Positions 8,050 through 16,029 of a stretch of 64,000 nucleotides of DNA are shown here, piece after piece. The DNA lies in NCBI RefSeq assembly GCF_001741865.1, contig NZ_CP017147.1, positions 4,083,001 to 4,147,000 of the forward strand, read 5' to 3'. The DNA comes from Bosea vaviloviae (lineage in GTDB: Bacteria; Pseudomonadota; Alphaproteobacteria; Rhizobiales; Beijerinckiaceae). Numbering within the stretch: position 1 is the stretch's first letter; every line of letters begins with the position of its first letter. The notes below the pieces were generated by a model, which was not told where the DNA came from, made no database searches, and was given only the letters and a program-made list of their open reading frames with translations. The position numbers and the translations under genes are program-made.

Positions 8050-11000
8050 TCAGTTCAGCGTGACGCTGACGCCGGCGCCGACGCCCCATTCGCCGCCGGT
8101 GGTCGCGCCGGTCAGGTTGGCGCGGACGCGGCCGTTCTCGCTGGTGTAGCCGGCGCCGAAGGCGAGGGCGCCTTCGCCCCGCCAGACGCCGCCGCCGGCC
8201 GCCGCGCTGAACTTGCCGGGACGATCGTCGAAGCGCAGCGACGCCGCGGCGAGGCCGACCGCGGCCGCCTGCCGCGCCTCCTGGCGGGCGGCGCGAACCT
8301 GCTGGTTCAGCTGGCCGAACTTCTGGTCGGTATAGTTCCTGGCCGCATCGGCCACGGCCCCCATCTGGCTGTCGGTATAGGACTTGGCCTCGGCAACGCC
8401 CCGGTTGAGCTGGTTGACGTTGACGGCGTCGGTGCCTTTCACGCCCTCGGCGACATTGGAGATGACGACCGGAGCATTGGGGTCGCCGCCCTGCAATGTG
8501 AGGCTGTTCTTCTTGCTGCCGTCGATATTGAGGTCATAGAACACGGCGCTGTTGTTGATCGTGCCGATGCCGCCCTGCACGCTCTCCAGGGCCTGATTGG
8601 TCGCATAGAGCTGCGAGCCGTTGATCGCATCGGTGCTGCTCGCGGAGATGCGCCCGGCGGCGAGGTTCGTCAGCGTCCGCTCCGCGCCGACATTGCCGAT
8701 GCTGACGGTGCCGACCGGGGCGGCTCCGGCGAAATTATAGGTCGTGCCGCGGATCGTGGTGCTCGCGGTCGCGACCGTCGCTTGCGTCGCCGAGTTCCCG
8801 CCGAGCGCAACGCTGTTGGCGAAATTGCTGGTCGCGCCCGCGCCGAGCGCCATGGATTGAATGCCGCCCGCCGTCGCATTGGTGCCGAGCGCGACGCCGT
8901 CGGCCAGCATGACATGCGCGTTCTGGCCGATGGCGGTTCCGCCCGGCGCGGTCAGGTCGACGATCGCGCCATTGCCCATGCCGATGCCGTTATCGCCGTT
9001 GACCACGGTCCTGGGGCCGACCGCGATCGACTCCGCCCCGACGGAAAGCGAGTCCAGGCCGGTCGAATTGGCGTGGAAATACATGCTGGGAGTCGTCGCG
9101 ACCGAGGCGATGGCGCCCTGGAGCTGGCGGATCGTCACGGCGTCCTGGGCCTGGGTGCCGTCGGCGACATTGGTGATCTGCCGGTAGGAGGTCGTGGTGC
9201 CGACCGAGACGGCGCCGAGCAGCGTCTTGTCCGTGGTGTTGTACTGGATGATCGCCGCACCCGCCGGCAGCGTGCCGGTGAGGGGCGCCAGCGCGCGATT
9301 GGCGATCGAACCGGACCCGAGCGCGACGCCGCCCAGGATGGTGGCCTGGCTGTCGCGGCCGAGCGCCAGCGAATTATCGGCGACGGCGGTCGCCTGGTAG
9401 CCGACGGCGGTCGCCGCGATCCCCTGGGCGAAGGAATCGGTGATCGCAAGCGTCCGGTCATTGGTGCGGACATAGCGGATGCCGTCGCCATTGGCGTCGG
9501 TGTAGACGGTCGAGACATTGCCGGCGATATTGTTGACCGTCGTGCCGAGCGTGGCGATGTCGGTCGAGTTGACCGTGACCTGCTGGTTGGTCGCGAAGAG
9601 CTGCGAGCCGTTGACCGCATCGGTCGAGGCGGCGGTGAGCCGCCCGGCCGCGACGTTCTGGATCTGGCGCTCAGAGCCGGCCGAGCCGACCGAGAAGGCG
9701 CCGGCCGGGGCTGCGCCGGCGAAGCTATAGGCCGTGCCGCCGATCGTCGCGCCCGCCACCGCCGTCGTCGTGCCCGAGACGGAATTCAGGCCGATCGCGA
9801 CGTCGCCGGTGTTGGTCGCCACCGCATTGGGGCCGATGGCGACGGAATTCGTTCCCAGCGCCTGCGAATCCGGCAAGGTCGAGTTGGCGTGGAAGTATTT
9901 GATGCCGCCGCCGGTGTTGATGTTGGTGACCGAGCTGGCGAGACTGTCGATCGACTGGTTGGTCGCAAAAAGCTGCGAGCCGTTGATCGCGTCGGTCGAG
10001 GAGCCATTGATCCGGCCCGCCGCGACATTGGTGATCGTGCGCTCGGCCCCCACCGCGCCGACGCTCACGGTCGAGCCCGGCGTCGTGCCGGCGAAATTAT
10101 AGGTCGTGCCGTTGATCACGGTGCTCGCCGTGCCCACCGCCGTGCCCGAGACCGAGCCCGAGCCCAAAGCGATGTCGCCGGCATTGGTGGCGACCGCGTT
10201 GGGACCGATCGCGACGGAGTTCGTCCCCAGCGCCTGCGAATCCGGCAAGGTCGAGTTGGCGTGGAAGTATTTGATGCCGCCGCCGGTGCTGATGTTGGTG
10301 ACGGCAGCGCCGATGCTGTCGACGGCCTGGTTGGTCGCATAGAGCTGCGAGCCGTTGACCGCGTCTGTCGAGGAACCGTTGATCCGGCCCGCCGCGACAT
10401 TGGTGATGGTGCGCTCGGCGCCCACCGCGCCCACGCTTACGGTCGAGCTCGGCGTCGTGCCGGTGAAGTTGTAGGTCGTGCCGTTGATCGCGATGCTCGA
10501 CGTGCCCACCGCTGCGCCTGTGACCGAGCCCAGGCCAAGCGCGATGTCGCCGGCATTGTTGGCGACCGCGTTGGGGCCGATGGCGACGGAGTTCGTCCCC
10601 AGCGCCTGCGAATCCGGCAAGGCGGAATTGGCATGGAAATACTTGATGCCGCCACCGGTGGTGATGTTGGTGACGGTGGCGCCGATGCTGTCGACGGCCT
10701 GGTTGGTGGCGAAAAGCTGCGAGCCGTTGATCGCATCGGTCGAGGAGCCGCTGATCCGACCTGCCGCGACATTGGTGATGGTGCGCTCGGCGCCGGCCGC
10801 GCCGACGCTCACGGTCGAGCCCGGCGTGGTGCCAGCGAAGTTATAGGTCGTGCCGTTGACGACGGTGCTCGCCGTGCCCACCGCCGTGCCCGTCACCGAG
10901 CCCGAGCCCAGGGCGACGTCGCGGGCGTTGGTCGCGGTAGCCGCGTCGCCGAAGGCGACCGCGCCCGCAGCGCCCGCGCGACTGAAATTGCCGATCGCCA

Positions 11001-12759
11001 CCGAACCCTGGCCGATCGCGACATTGTTGTTGCCGATCGCGACCGCGCCATTGGCCTGGTTGGCGGCGGTGGCGCTCGCCGTACCGTCGGCATTGGCGAT
11101 GTTGTTGGCGCCGCCGGTGAAGGCGCCGGTGCCGCTGGCGAAGCTCGGATCGCCGATCGCCACCGCGCCGTCGCCGAAGGCGACATTGCCGGCGCCGATC
11201 GCCACCGCCTTGCCGCCGCTCGCGTACGCGCCGGTGCCGATGGCGACGGCGTCGGCGGAGTCCGCAGTGCTGTCGCGTCCCATCGCAATGGCGTTGGTCG
11301 CGGATGCCGTCACGTCCGTGCCGATGCCGATAGCGCTCTCCCCACTCGCGCTTGTCGCAAAACTGCTCGAGCCGAGATAGACCGAGTTTACCCCGGTCGC
11401 TCTCGTCCCAACGCCGAGAGAGATGGAGTTCTGGGCGCTGGATTGGGCGCCGCGGCCGAGCGCGGTACTGTTGAGTCCGGTGGCGCGGGCTTCACGTCCG
11501 ACGGCAGTGGAATTGTCGGCGCTGGCTACGGTGCCGATGCCGAGAGCGGTGCTGTCGAATCCGCTCGCATTGGCGGTATCGCCGATGGCCACAGCGCTCT
11601 GCGCGCCGGCCGAGGCGCTCACTCCCAGCGCGGTTGCGCGCGCGACGGTCGCGGCAGCATTGTTGCCCACCGCTATGGTGCCGGTGTTCGTGCTCTGCGC
11701 TCCTGACCCGATCGCGACCGAGGCGGTTCCGCTCGATGTGGCCGCATTGCCGAGAGCCAGCGCGAAGTCGGCCCCGGCATTGGCGGTGGGGCCGAACGCT
11801 GCCGAGCTTAACCCTGTCGCACGGGAACTTGTCCCGATCGCGGTGGCGAAAACGGCGGTCGCCTGGCTTTGGCGTCCGACGGCGAGTGCGTCGTTCGCGG
11901 ACGCCGTCACATCCGTGCCGATGGCGATGGCGCTCTGCCCAAGAGCACCCGCTCCCACGGCAGTACGCGAGCCGAGAGAGACGGAGTTGATCCCCGATGC
12001 GACTGTCCCGAAGCCGACGGCGACGGCATTCTGTTGGCTTGCGTTAGCGGAATTGCCCTGGGCAATGGCATCCACACCCGACGCAGTTGCTTGAAACCCG
12101 AGCGCGGTGGCGCGCAGCCCGGTCGCCCGGGTAACAAAGCCGATCGCCGTCGAGTTCGTTCCGTCGGCGCGCGCGTTGAGGCCAAAGGCGGCCGCGCCTG
12201 CGGCTGCAACCGAGTTGACGCCAATCGAGCTTGCTGCGTCCCCAAGGGCTTGGGCATTCCCGCCCAAGGCGAGTGCGTTGACGCCGGTCGCGCCCGCGAA
12301 GACACCTATGCCTATGGCATTGAGGCCATTGACCCCCATCGAATAGCCGATGGCGATCGAAGCGTTGCCCGTTGCACTGTTAGAGATGCCCAACGCCACG
12401 CTGTTCACGCCATTCGCTTGGGCACCGTTACCGATGGCGACGGCGTTGCCGGCTGACGCCGTGCCGCCGCCCGCCTGATATTGCGCCTGGGCCGGCGCGG
12501 AGAGGCCGAGCGCGGCCAGCGCGGCCAGGCCGCCGATCGCGCTGGCCGAACGCAGGCTGTCCCCGATGCCCAAGGTCCCGAGACCCATGCCCTTGCGGCT
12601 GACCCCGAGCACGCGATGGGCCATGCGCAGCACCGCCATCAGCCGGCGCCGCAGCGAGCGGCTGTCGCCGCCACCTGAAACCCAATTGCCGGCGAAACCG
12701 CCGCGGAACCCGCCCCGTGCGCGCTTGTCAGTGCAATTCGTCAGCCCGGTTGCGGTCAT
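8050..12759 (-). CDS. YadA-like trimeric autotransporter adhesin
   Basis: The 1569-residue product should form a trimeric surface fibre secreted by type Vc. It has an extended signal region ending near LGLSAPAQAQ (about residue 92). A long head follows, made of YadA-type SxAIGxxA left-handed helical repeats. Several neck/connector blocks (TDAxNGSQLxATNQ, up to seven) join stalk segments. The end is a four-strand YadA anchor (SAAAGGGVWRGEGALAFGAG to SVTLN). Three nearly identical 124-residue modules lie in the middle. The start overlaps the stop of the upstream gene (TGATG), so it is translationally coupled. Adhesion to surfaces or host cells is the family role; the ligand is unknown. A long open frame on the opposite strand is a codon-bias shadow. 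Confidence 0.95.
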   Translation of the reverse strand: MTATGLTNCTDKRARGGFRGGFAGNWVSGGGDSRSLRRRLMAVLRMAHRVLGVSRKGMGLGTLGIGDSLRSASAIGGLAALAALGLSAPAQAQYQAGGGTASAGNAVAIGNGAQANGVNSVALGISNSATGNASIAIGYSMGVNGLNAIGIGVFAGATGVNALALGGNAQALGDAASSIGVNSVAAAGAAAFGLNARADGTNSTAIGFVTRATGLRATALGFQATASGVDAIAQGNSANASQQNAVAVGFGTVASGINSVSLGSRTAVGAGALGQSAIAIGTDVTASANDALAVGRQSQATAVFATAIGTSSRATGLSSAAFGPTANAGADFALALGNAATSSGTASVAIGSGAQSTNTGTIAVGNNAAATVARATALGVSASAGAQSAVAIGDTANASGFDSTALGIGTVASADNSTAVGREARATGLNSTALGRGAQSSAQNSISLGVGTRATGVNSVYLGSSSFATSASGESAIGIGTDVTASATNAIAMGRDSTADSADAVAIGTGAYASGGKAVAIGAGNVAFGDGAVAIGDPSFASGTGAFTGGANNIANADGTASATAANQANGAVAIGNNNVAIGQGSVAIGNFSRAGAAGAVAFGDAATATNARDVALGSGSVTGTAVGTASTVVNGTTYNFAGTTPGSTVSVGAAGAERTITNVAAGRISGSSTDAINGSQLFATNQAVDSIGATVTNITTGGGIKYFHANSALPDSQALGTNSVAIGPNAVANNAGDIALGLGSVTGAAVGTSSIAINGTTYNFTGTTPSSTVSVGAVGAERTITNVAAGRINGSSTDAVNGSQLYATNQAVDSIGAAVTNISTGGGIKYFHANSTLPDSQALGTNSVAIGPNAVATNAGDIALGSGSVSGTAVGTASTVINGTTYNFAGTTPGSTVSVGAVGAERTITNVAAGRINGSSTDAINGSQLFATNQSIDSLASSVTNINTGGGIKYFHANSTLPDSQALGTNSVAIGPNAVATNTGDVAIGLNSVSGTTTAVAGATIGGTAYSFAGAAPAGAFSVGSAGSERQIQNVAAGRLTAASTDAVNGSQLFATNQQVTVNSTDIATLGTTVNNIAGNVSTVYTDANGDGIRYVRTNDRTLAITDSFAQGIAATAVGYQATAVADNSLALGRDSQATILGGVALGSGSIANRALAPLTGTLPAGAAIIQYNTTDKTLLGAVSVGTTTSYRQITNVADGTQAQDAVTIRQLQGAIASVATTPSMYFHANSTGLDSLSVGAESIAVGPRTVVNGDNGIGMGNGAIVDLTAPGGTAIGQNAHVMLADGVALGTNATAGGIQSMALGAGATSNFANSVALGGNSATQATVATASTTIRGTTYNFAGAAPVGTVSIGNVGAERTLTNLAAGRISASSTDAINGSQLYATNQALESVQGGIGTINNSAVFYDLNIDGSKKNSLTLQGGDPNAPVVISNVAEGVKGTDAVNVNQLNRGVAEAKSYTDSQMGAVADAARNYTDQKFGQLNQQVRAARQEARQAAAVGLAAASLRFDDRPGKFSAAAGGGVWRGEGALAFGAGYTSENGRVRANLTGATTGGEWGVGAGVSVTLN
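9781..10900 (-). repeat. 372-bp tandem modules in the adhesin gene
   Basis: Three consecutive units of 372 bp (124 codons) repeat with few changes; the marker for DSQALGTNSVAIG falls near 9840, 10212 and 10584. Each unit has a head turn, a TTYNFxGTTP insertion and a neck. The number of units could vary between strains. Confidence 0.85.
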
Positions 12760-13202
12760 CAGCCCAGTTGCTCCTTTGCCCCGCTCGAAAGCTCTCGATG
12801 TGCCGCATCGGCTTTGGCGTCTGTGTGATCCGCTTGTTGGTCGGCTTGGTGATCGGCTCGGTCGCGCTGCTCGGCCAGCGCCATTCCGATCTTGGTTCCG
12901 TGCTCTTCCGCCAGGTCAAAAGCCCTTTCGACCCATGGCTGGCTGGGTTGCGGAACGGCATGCAAAGCCGCGTGGACGCGCTCGGGCGGCAGCTTGCGCC
13001 CGACGAGTTCGCCACAGACATCGAAATGAAGCGCTGGCTCGCGCTCGGCATAGAACGGCGCGCTCAGACCGAGGACGAGACGGGAGAACAGGAAATCGAT
13101 CTCCGCCACGCTCAGGCGTTCAGAGTATTGATTCTGTAAAGCAGTCCAGGCCGCATCGGACTTCGAACAAATTATTTCAAATTCCGAAGTTATTGTGCCC
13201 AT
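12759..13202 (-). CDS. Unknown protein, first gene of adhesin operon
   Basis: This 147-residue protein is not one I recognise. It has no signal peptide; the N-terminal half is mixed helical (TALQNQYSERLSVAEIDFLF) and the C-terminus is hydrophilic and rich in H, A, D and Q (ADHQADQQADHTDAKADAAH). Its TGA shares a base with the ATG of the adhesin (TGATG), strong evidence that it is translated and coupled. A cytoplasmic factor for adhesin production or regulation would fit the position, but nothing in the sequence proves it. The ATG at 13202 has only a weak ribosome site. Confidence 0.65.
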   Translation of the reverse strand: MGTITSEFEIICSKSDAAWTALQNQYSERLSVAEIDFLFSRLVLGLSAPFYAEREPALHFDVCGELVGRKLPPERVHAALHAVPQPSQPWVERAFDLAEEHGTKIGMALAEQRDRADHQADQQADHTDAKADAAHRELSSGAKEQLG

Positions 13203-13577
13203 ATTTTAGCCAGCCGCCGTCCGGATGCTTATCGGAGCTTCCGTTGGGTACTCATGACTACGTTCCCACGTAAAGCGCCAATTCGGCCGCTTTAAGGACA
13301 CGAAATTAGCGCATTGAATGCATGACCTGAGCAAAGCCGGCCAGAGTTCAGAAAAATCCGGAAAAAATCCGGAAACATCGCAGCGCGCGCAGCCCGTCAT
13401 GCACGGATCAGGCGGGCGGCATGTGTTGGGCGCATATCTGATCGCGGCGGCCCGCGCGCAAATGGAGCCCTGGGCGGCGGTTTTCTGGAACAAACCGGTG
13501 CCAGATCAGAGCCTTGAAAATGCGCCGAGCCGAATCCAGGCAAACCGAATCCAGGGACGTGTCATTCTCGGGTTTGT

Positions 13578-13674
13578 GCCACGACTGTCCGGTTCGCCGC
13601 GAGCGCCCGATCGAAAAGCTCCGTTCATCGCAGGCTTTCCAGCGGGCGGGGGCGAATAAGACAGGCGCGGGGAA
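13578..13674 (-). repeat. Dispersed repeat, copy B (inverted)
   Basis: This is the reverse complement of 6041-6140 with a handful of substitutions, ending in the same GGTTCCCCGCGCCTGTC block. It runs directly into the hairpin repeat at 13671. Confidence 0.8.
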
Positions 13675-13716
13675 CCCTTCTCCCGGATGGGAGAAGGGCA
13701 GGGATGAGGGCCTGCC
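13671..13716. repeat. Hairpin repeat unit, first copy
   Basis: The unit contains the near-perfect hairpin CCCTTCTCCC-GGAT-GGGAGAAGGG followed by CAGGGATGAGGGCCTGCC. It is repeated inverted at 13821-13875. Confidence 0.8.
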
Positions 13717-13820
13717 GCTGATTGTTGGGGGCGCTACTGTGCCGCAGCGGCGGCTTCATCTTGAAAGCGCAGGAGAAGCGCAGGAGACGATGCGGCGCCG
13801 CTTGCGCGATCTGGTTGTCT

Positions 13821-13875
13821 GGCCTGCCCTCATCCCTGCCCTTCTCCCACACGGGAGAAGGGTTCCCCGCGCCCT
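13821..13875. repeat. Hairpin repeat unit, inverted second copy
   Basis: GGCCTGCCCTCATCCCTG leads into the hairpin CCCTTCTCCC-ACAC-GGGAGAAGGG and then GGTTCCCCGCGCC, the mirror of the 13671 copy. Together the two could form a long stem around about 100 bases, like REP/BIME elements. Confidence 0.8.
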
Positions 13876-14059
13876 GCATCCGGCACTTCGCTTCATTTCG
13901 CCCGCGAGGCGAGAGCCGTGCATGATCCGCGCAGGGGCCAAAACACCAACCGGACAGCAGTGGGCTTGACCCGACCATCTCGTAAACCAGAACGCTCTGG
14001 TCATGAGTTTCTCGGGGCAAGCCCGAGAATGACGCTCTACGATGGAGCCCTGCCTATCC

Positions 14060-15043
14060 TCAGCCACCGTCCCCGAAGCGGGCTTCGCGTGCCCCAAAGG
14101 CTCTCAACGCCTCGCAGACGACCCCGGCGAAGGCCGCGGCGGCTGGCGACAGGCTGCGGTCGGGCAATTTGCAGCAGGCCAGCACATTCTGCGACAACAG
14201 CGGATCCTTGATCTCGACATGGACGAGCCGCGGCCCACCGTCATTCCTTTGCGCCCGCCCCGTCACGATGCTGATGCCGACGCCACATTCGACCAGCGAA
14301 TGGATCAGCTCGAAGGAATTCGTCTCGACGAGCGGCTGGATCTGCGCATTGGAGCCACGAAACGCGACCTCGAAGATCTGGCGCAGAAACCCCGAGCCAT
14401 CGGGCAGGATGAGGTTGAAGCCGGCGAGGTCGGCAAGCGTGACCGATGACCGGCCGGCAAGCGGATGATCGGGCGAGGCGACCAGATACATCCTGAGAGA
14501 GACGCTCTCCAGGCAGGACAGCTCGACATCAGAGGCAAAATTATAGGCGACGGCGAACTCGATATCGCCGTCCTTCATGCGGGAGACGAGCCCGCGCGTG
14601 CTGTCGACCCTGACGCCGAACCTGATGCCCGGATGTGTCTGATTGAATGCCTTGATCGCCCCCGGCAAGATGGAGTTCACCACGACATCGTTGAAGCCGA
14701 TGGTGACATGCCCACGCTGCAGTCCCTGCAGCGCGACGATTTCATCGTTGGCGATGCGCAGTTCATTGATCGCCGAACGCAGGCGGAACTGCAGGATGCG
14801 GCCGGCATCGGTCAATTGCAGCCCGGCCCGCCCGCGCGCCCGTTCGAACAGCTTCACGCCGAGATCGCTCTCGAGATTGCTGACCTGCCGGTTGATCGCC
14901 GAGGCCGCAATGCGAAGCGATTCCGCCGCGGCGCGAAAGGAGCCGCGCTCGGCCACCTCGGAGAAGTAGCGCAGCGGGGTCGAACCCACCAATCTGGGAA
15001 TCACCGGGTGCTCCGATCGTGATGCAACCACTTGGATTTCCAT
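14060..15043 (-). CDS. LysR-family transcriptional regulator
   Basis: The 327-residue product has an N-terminal winged HTH (LRYFSEVAERGSFRAAAESL, then ASAINRQVSNLESDLG and LFERARG) and a LysR effector domain (HVTIGFNDVVVNSILPGAI to the C-terminal lobe SLVECGVGISIVTGRAQ). LysR proteins bind DNA as tetramers and respond to a small metabolite, which cannot be predicted here. I chose the ATG at 15043; a GTG at 15091 would add 16 residues and neither has a strong ribosome site. No conserved neighbour is transcribed divergently: the next 630 bases look decayed, so its original target may have been lost. Confidence 0.88.
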   Translation of the reverse strand: MEIQVVASRSEHPVIPRLVGSTPLRYFSEVAERGSFRAAAESLRIAASAINRQVSNLESDLGVKLFERARGRAGLQLTDAGRILQFRLRSAINELRIANDEIVALQGLQRGHVTIGFNDVVVNSILPGAIKAFNQTHPGIRFGVRVDSTRGLVSRMKDGDIEFAVAYNFASDVELSCLESVSLRMYLVASPDHPLAGRSSVTLADLAGFNLILPDGSGFLRQIFEVAFRGSNAQIQPLVETNSFELIHSLVECGVGISIVTGRAQRNDGGPRLVHVEIKDPLLSQNVLACCKLPDRSLSPAAAAFAGVVCEALRAFGAREARFGDGG

Positions 15044-15727
15044 CGGAATTTCACAAGCATTGCGATATGTGACGGCGGCCACCCGCGTCACGGCCCATAG
15101 AGGCTGATGACGTAAGGCGACTGCAATCGGCGACTTCGGCGGACCGGCTCAGATGGTTAATGCTCCGAATTTCGAAGCTTTCGCTGACGTTTGACGCCAG
15201 GGCCAGATCATTGAGGGCCAGATCATTGAGGGCCGGGTCATCGAGGGCCGGGTCATCGAGGGCCGGGTCATCGAGGGCAAGGTCCGCCAGCATGGTTTCC
15301 AGCTTGATGTGTGTCGGCTGAGACGAAGGATGGTGTCATGCAATGGAATGGCGGGCCGCTCAATCCCTTGGAGATCCCGCATCGGGACATCCCGATAACA
15401 CTCCGCTGCCCCTCGAAGGTCAGGAGCTGCTTCTCCCACCTGCTGCCGAAAGCCGACATGCCCATGATGGGTTTCAGGAACATCCGCTGGGCGTTGGTAT
15501 TGGCCGCAAGGCTGTCGTTGTGAGTTGGCTTCGGTTTCCCGGATCGTTCATGCGCTCTCCGTCGCTGACCGCGTGATGTTTCGTCCTCGCCAGGACCCGC
15601 TGCGCCGGCGCGAGACGCTTGCGATGCGTTTTGAAGGGGTGGAGGAAGAACGTCTCGACAGTGCCCATGGCTTGACTTCCCAGGCAGCTATGTTCTCACT
15701 ACGTTCGCCTCTCCGGGAACGCAATCG
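15044..15727. other. Gene-poor region with a 15-bp tandem repeat
   Basis: About 680 bases hold no supported gene. Short open frames on both strands (for example around 15268-15483 minus) lack ribosome sites and codon bias. The only structure is the tandem array at 15201-15275. Confidence 0.5.
15201..15275. repeat. Five 15-bp tandem repeats
   Basis: Two copies of GGCCAGATCATTGAG are followed by three of GGCCGGGTCATCGAG and a degenerate sixth start. The 15-bp period would give five-residue repeats (PALDD on the minus strand), but no complete gene surrounds them. Confidence 0.9.
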
Positions 15728-15949
15728 ATGTCGTCAGAGCCACTTGAAAAGACCGATCTGGAGGTTTCAGAGCAGGAAATCGACGACGTCCTGGCCGAAT
15801 TCGACGGGGATGCCCGGGCAGCGATTCGAGCCCTGCTGCATGATCAGGCTGAGTTGATCCGGGATGCGCAGCAGGCGGTATCCCGCGGCTTTATCCGCGG
15901 CGCGTTCTCGGCTGGCGCTCGACGCCTGGACGTTGAGGACGAGGTCTGA
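15728..15949 (+). CDS. Small acidic protein upstream of helicase
   Basis: This 73-residue acidic protein (EQEIDDVLAEFDGDARAAIR, then LLHDQAELIRDAQQ) is mostly predicted helix. I recognise no family. GGGAA precedes the ATG, and its TGA overlaps the ATG of the 26-codon ORF that runs into the UvrD-like helicase gene, so the three probably form one transcript. A role with the helicase is plausible but unproven. Confidence 0.7.
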   Translation: MSSEPLEKTDLEVSEQEIDDVLAEFDGDARAAIRALLHDQAELIRDAQQAVSRGFIRGAFSAGARRLDVEDEV

Positions 15950-16029
15950 TGGTCCAGACAACCAAGCGCAGCATGTCGCCGGCGTTCGCTTCGAACGGCG
16001 TGCCGGCGAGGGCGGGCTGGAATAGATGA
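15949..16029 (+). CDS. 26-codon microORF bridging to the helicase gene
   Basis: The ATG overlaps the stop of the gene before (TGATG) and its TGA overlaps the ATG of the helicase (ATGA), so it exactly spans the gap. It would encode a basic 26-residue peptide starting MVQTTKRSMSPAF. Two exact overlaps by chance are unlikely; a translational-coupling role is the simplest reading. Frame conservation in relatives is untested. Confidence 0.45.
   Translation: MVQTTKRSMSPAFASNGVPARAGWNR

Larger units (their letters stand above)
13203..14059. other. Gene-poor region packed with dispersed repeats
   Basis: Between the adhesin operon and the LysR gene about 850 bases hold no supported gene. They contain repeat copy B, two inverted copies of a hairpin repeat, and short fragments (near 13940-13985 and 13990-14035) that echo the tail of copy A. 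The adhesin operon promoter should lie near 13203-13320. Confidence 0.6.

Noticed and set aside
7972..11706. A 1244-codon plus-strand frame opposite the adhesin gene
   Set aside because: It mirrors the repetitive codons of the YadA-like gene, has no family features, and the minus-strand protein has head, neck and anchor motifs.
13203..14059. CRISPR or integron array in the repeat-rich stretch
   Set aside because: Only two or three inverted copies exist, without equal spacers or an integrase.
15268..15483. Possible 71-codon minus-strand gene
   Set aside because: No ribosome site, poor codon use and no recognisable family.
15949..16029. A tRNA or attachment site near the helicase
   Set aside because: No cloverleaf or T-loop sequence was found here or elsewhere in the window.
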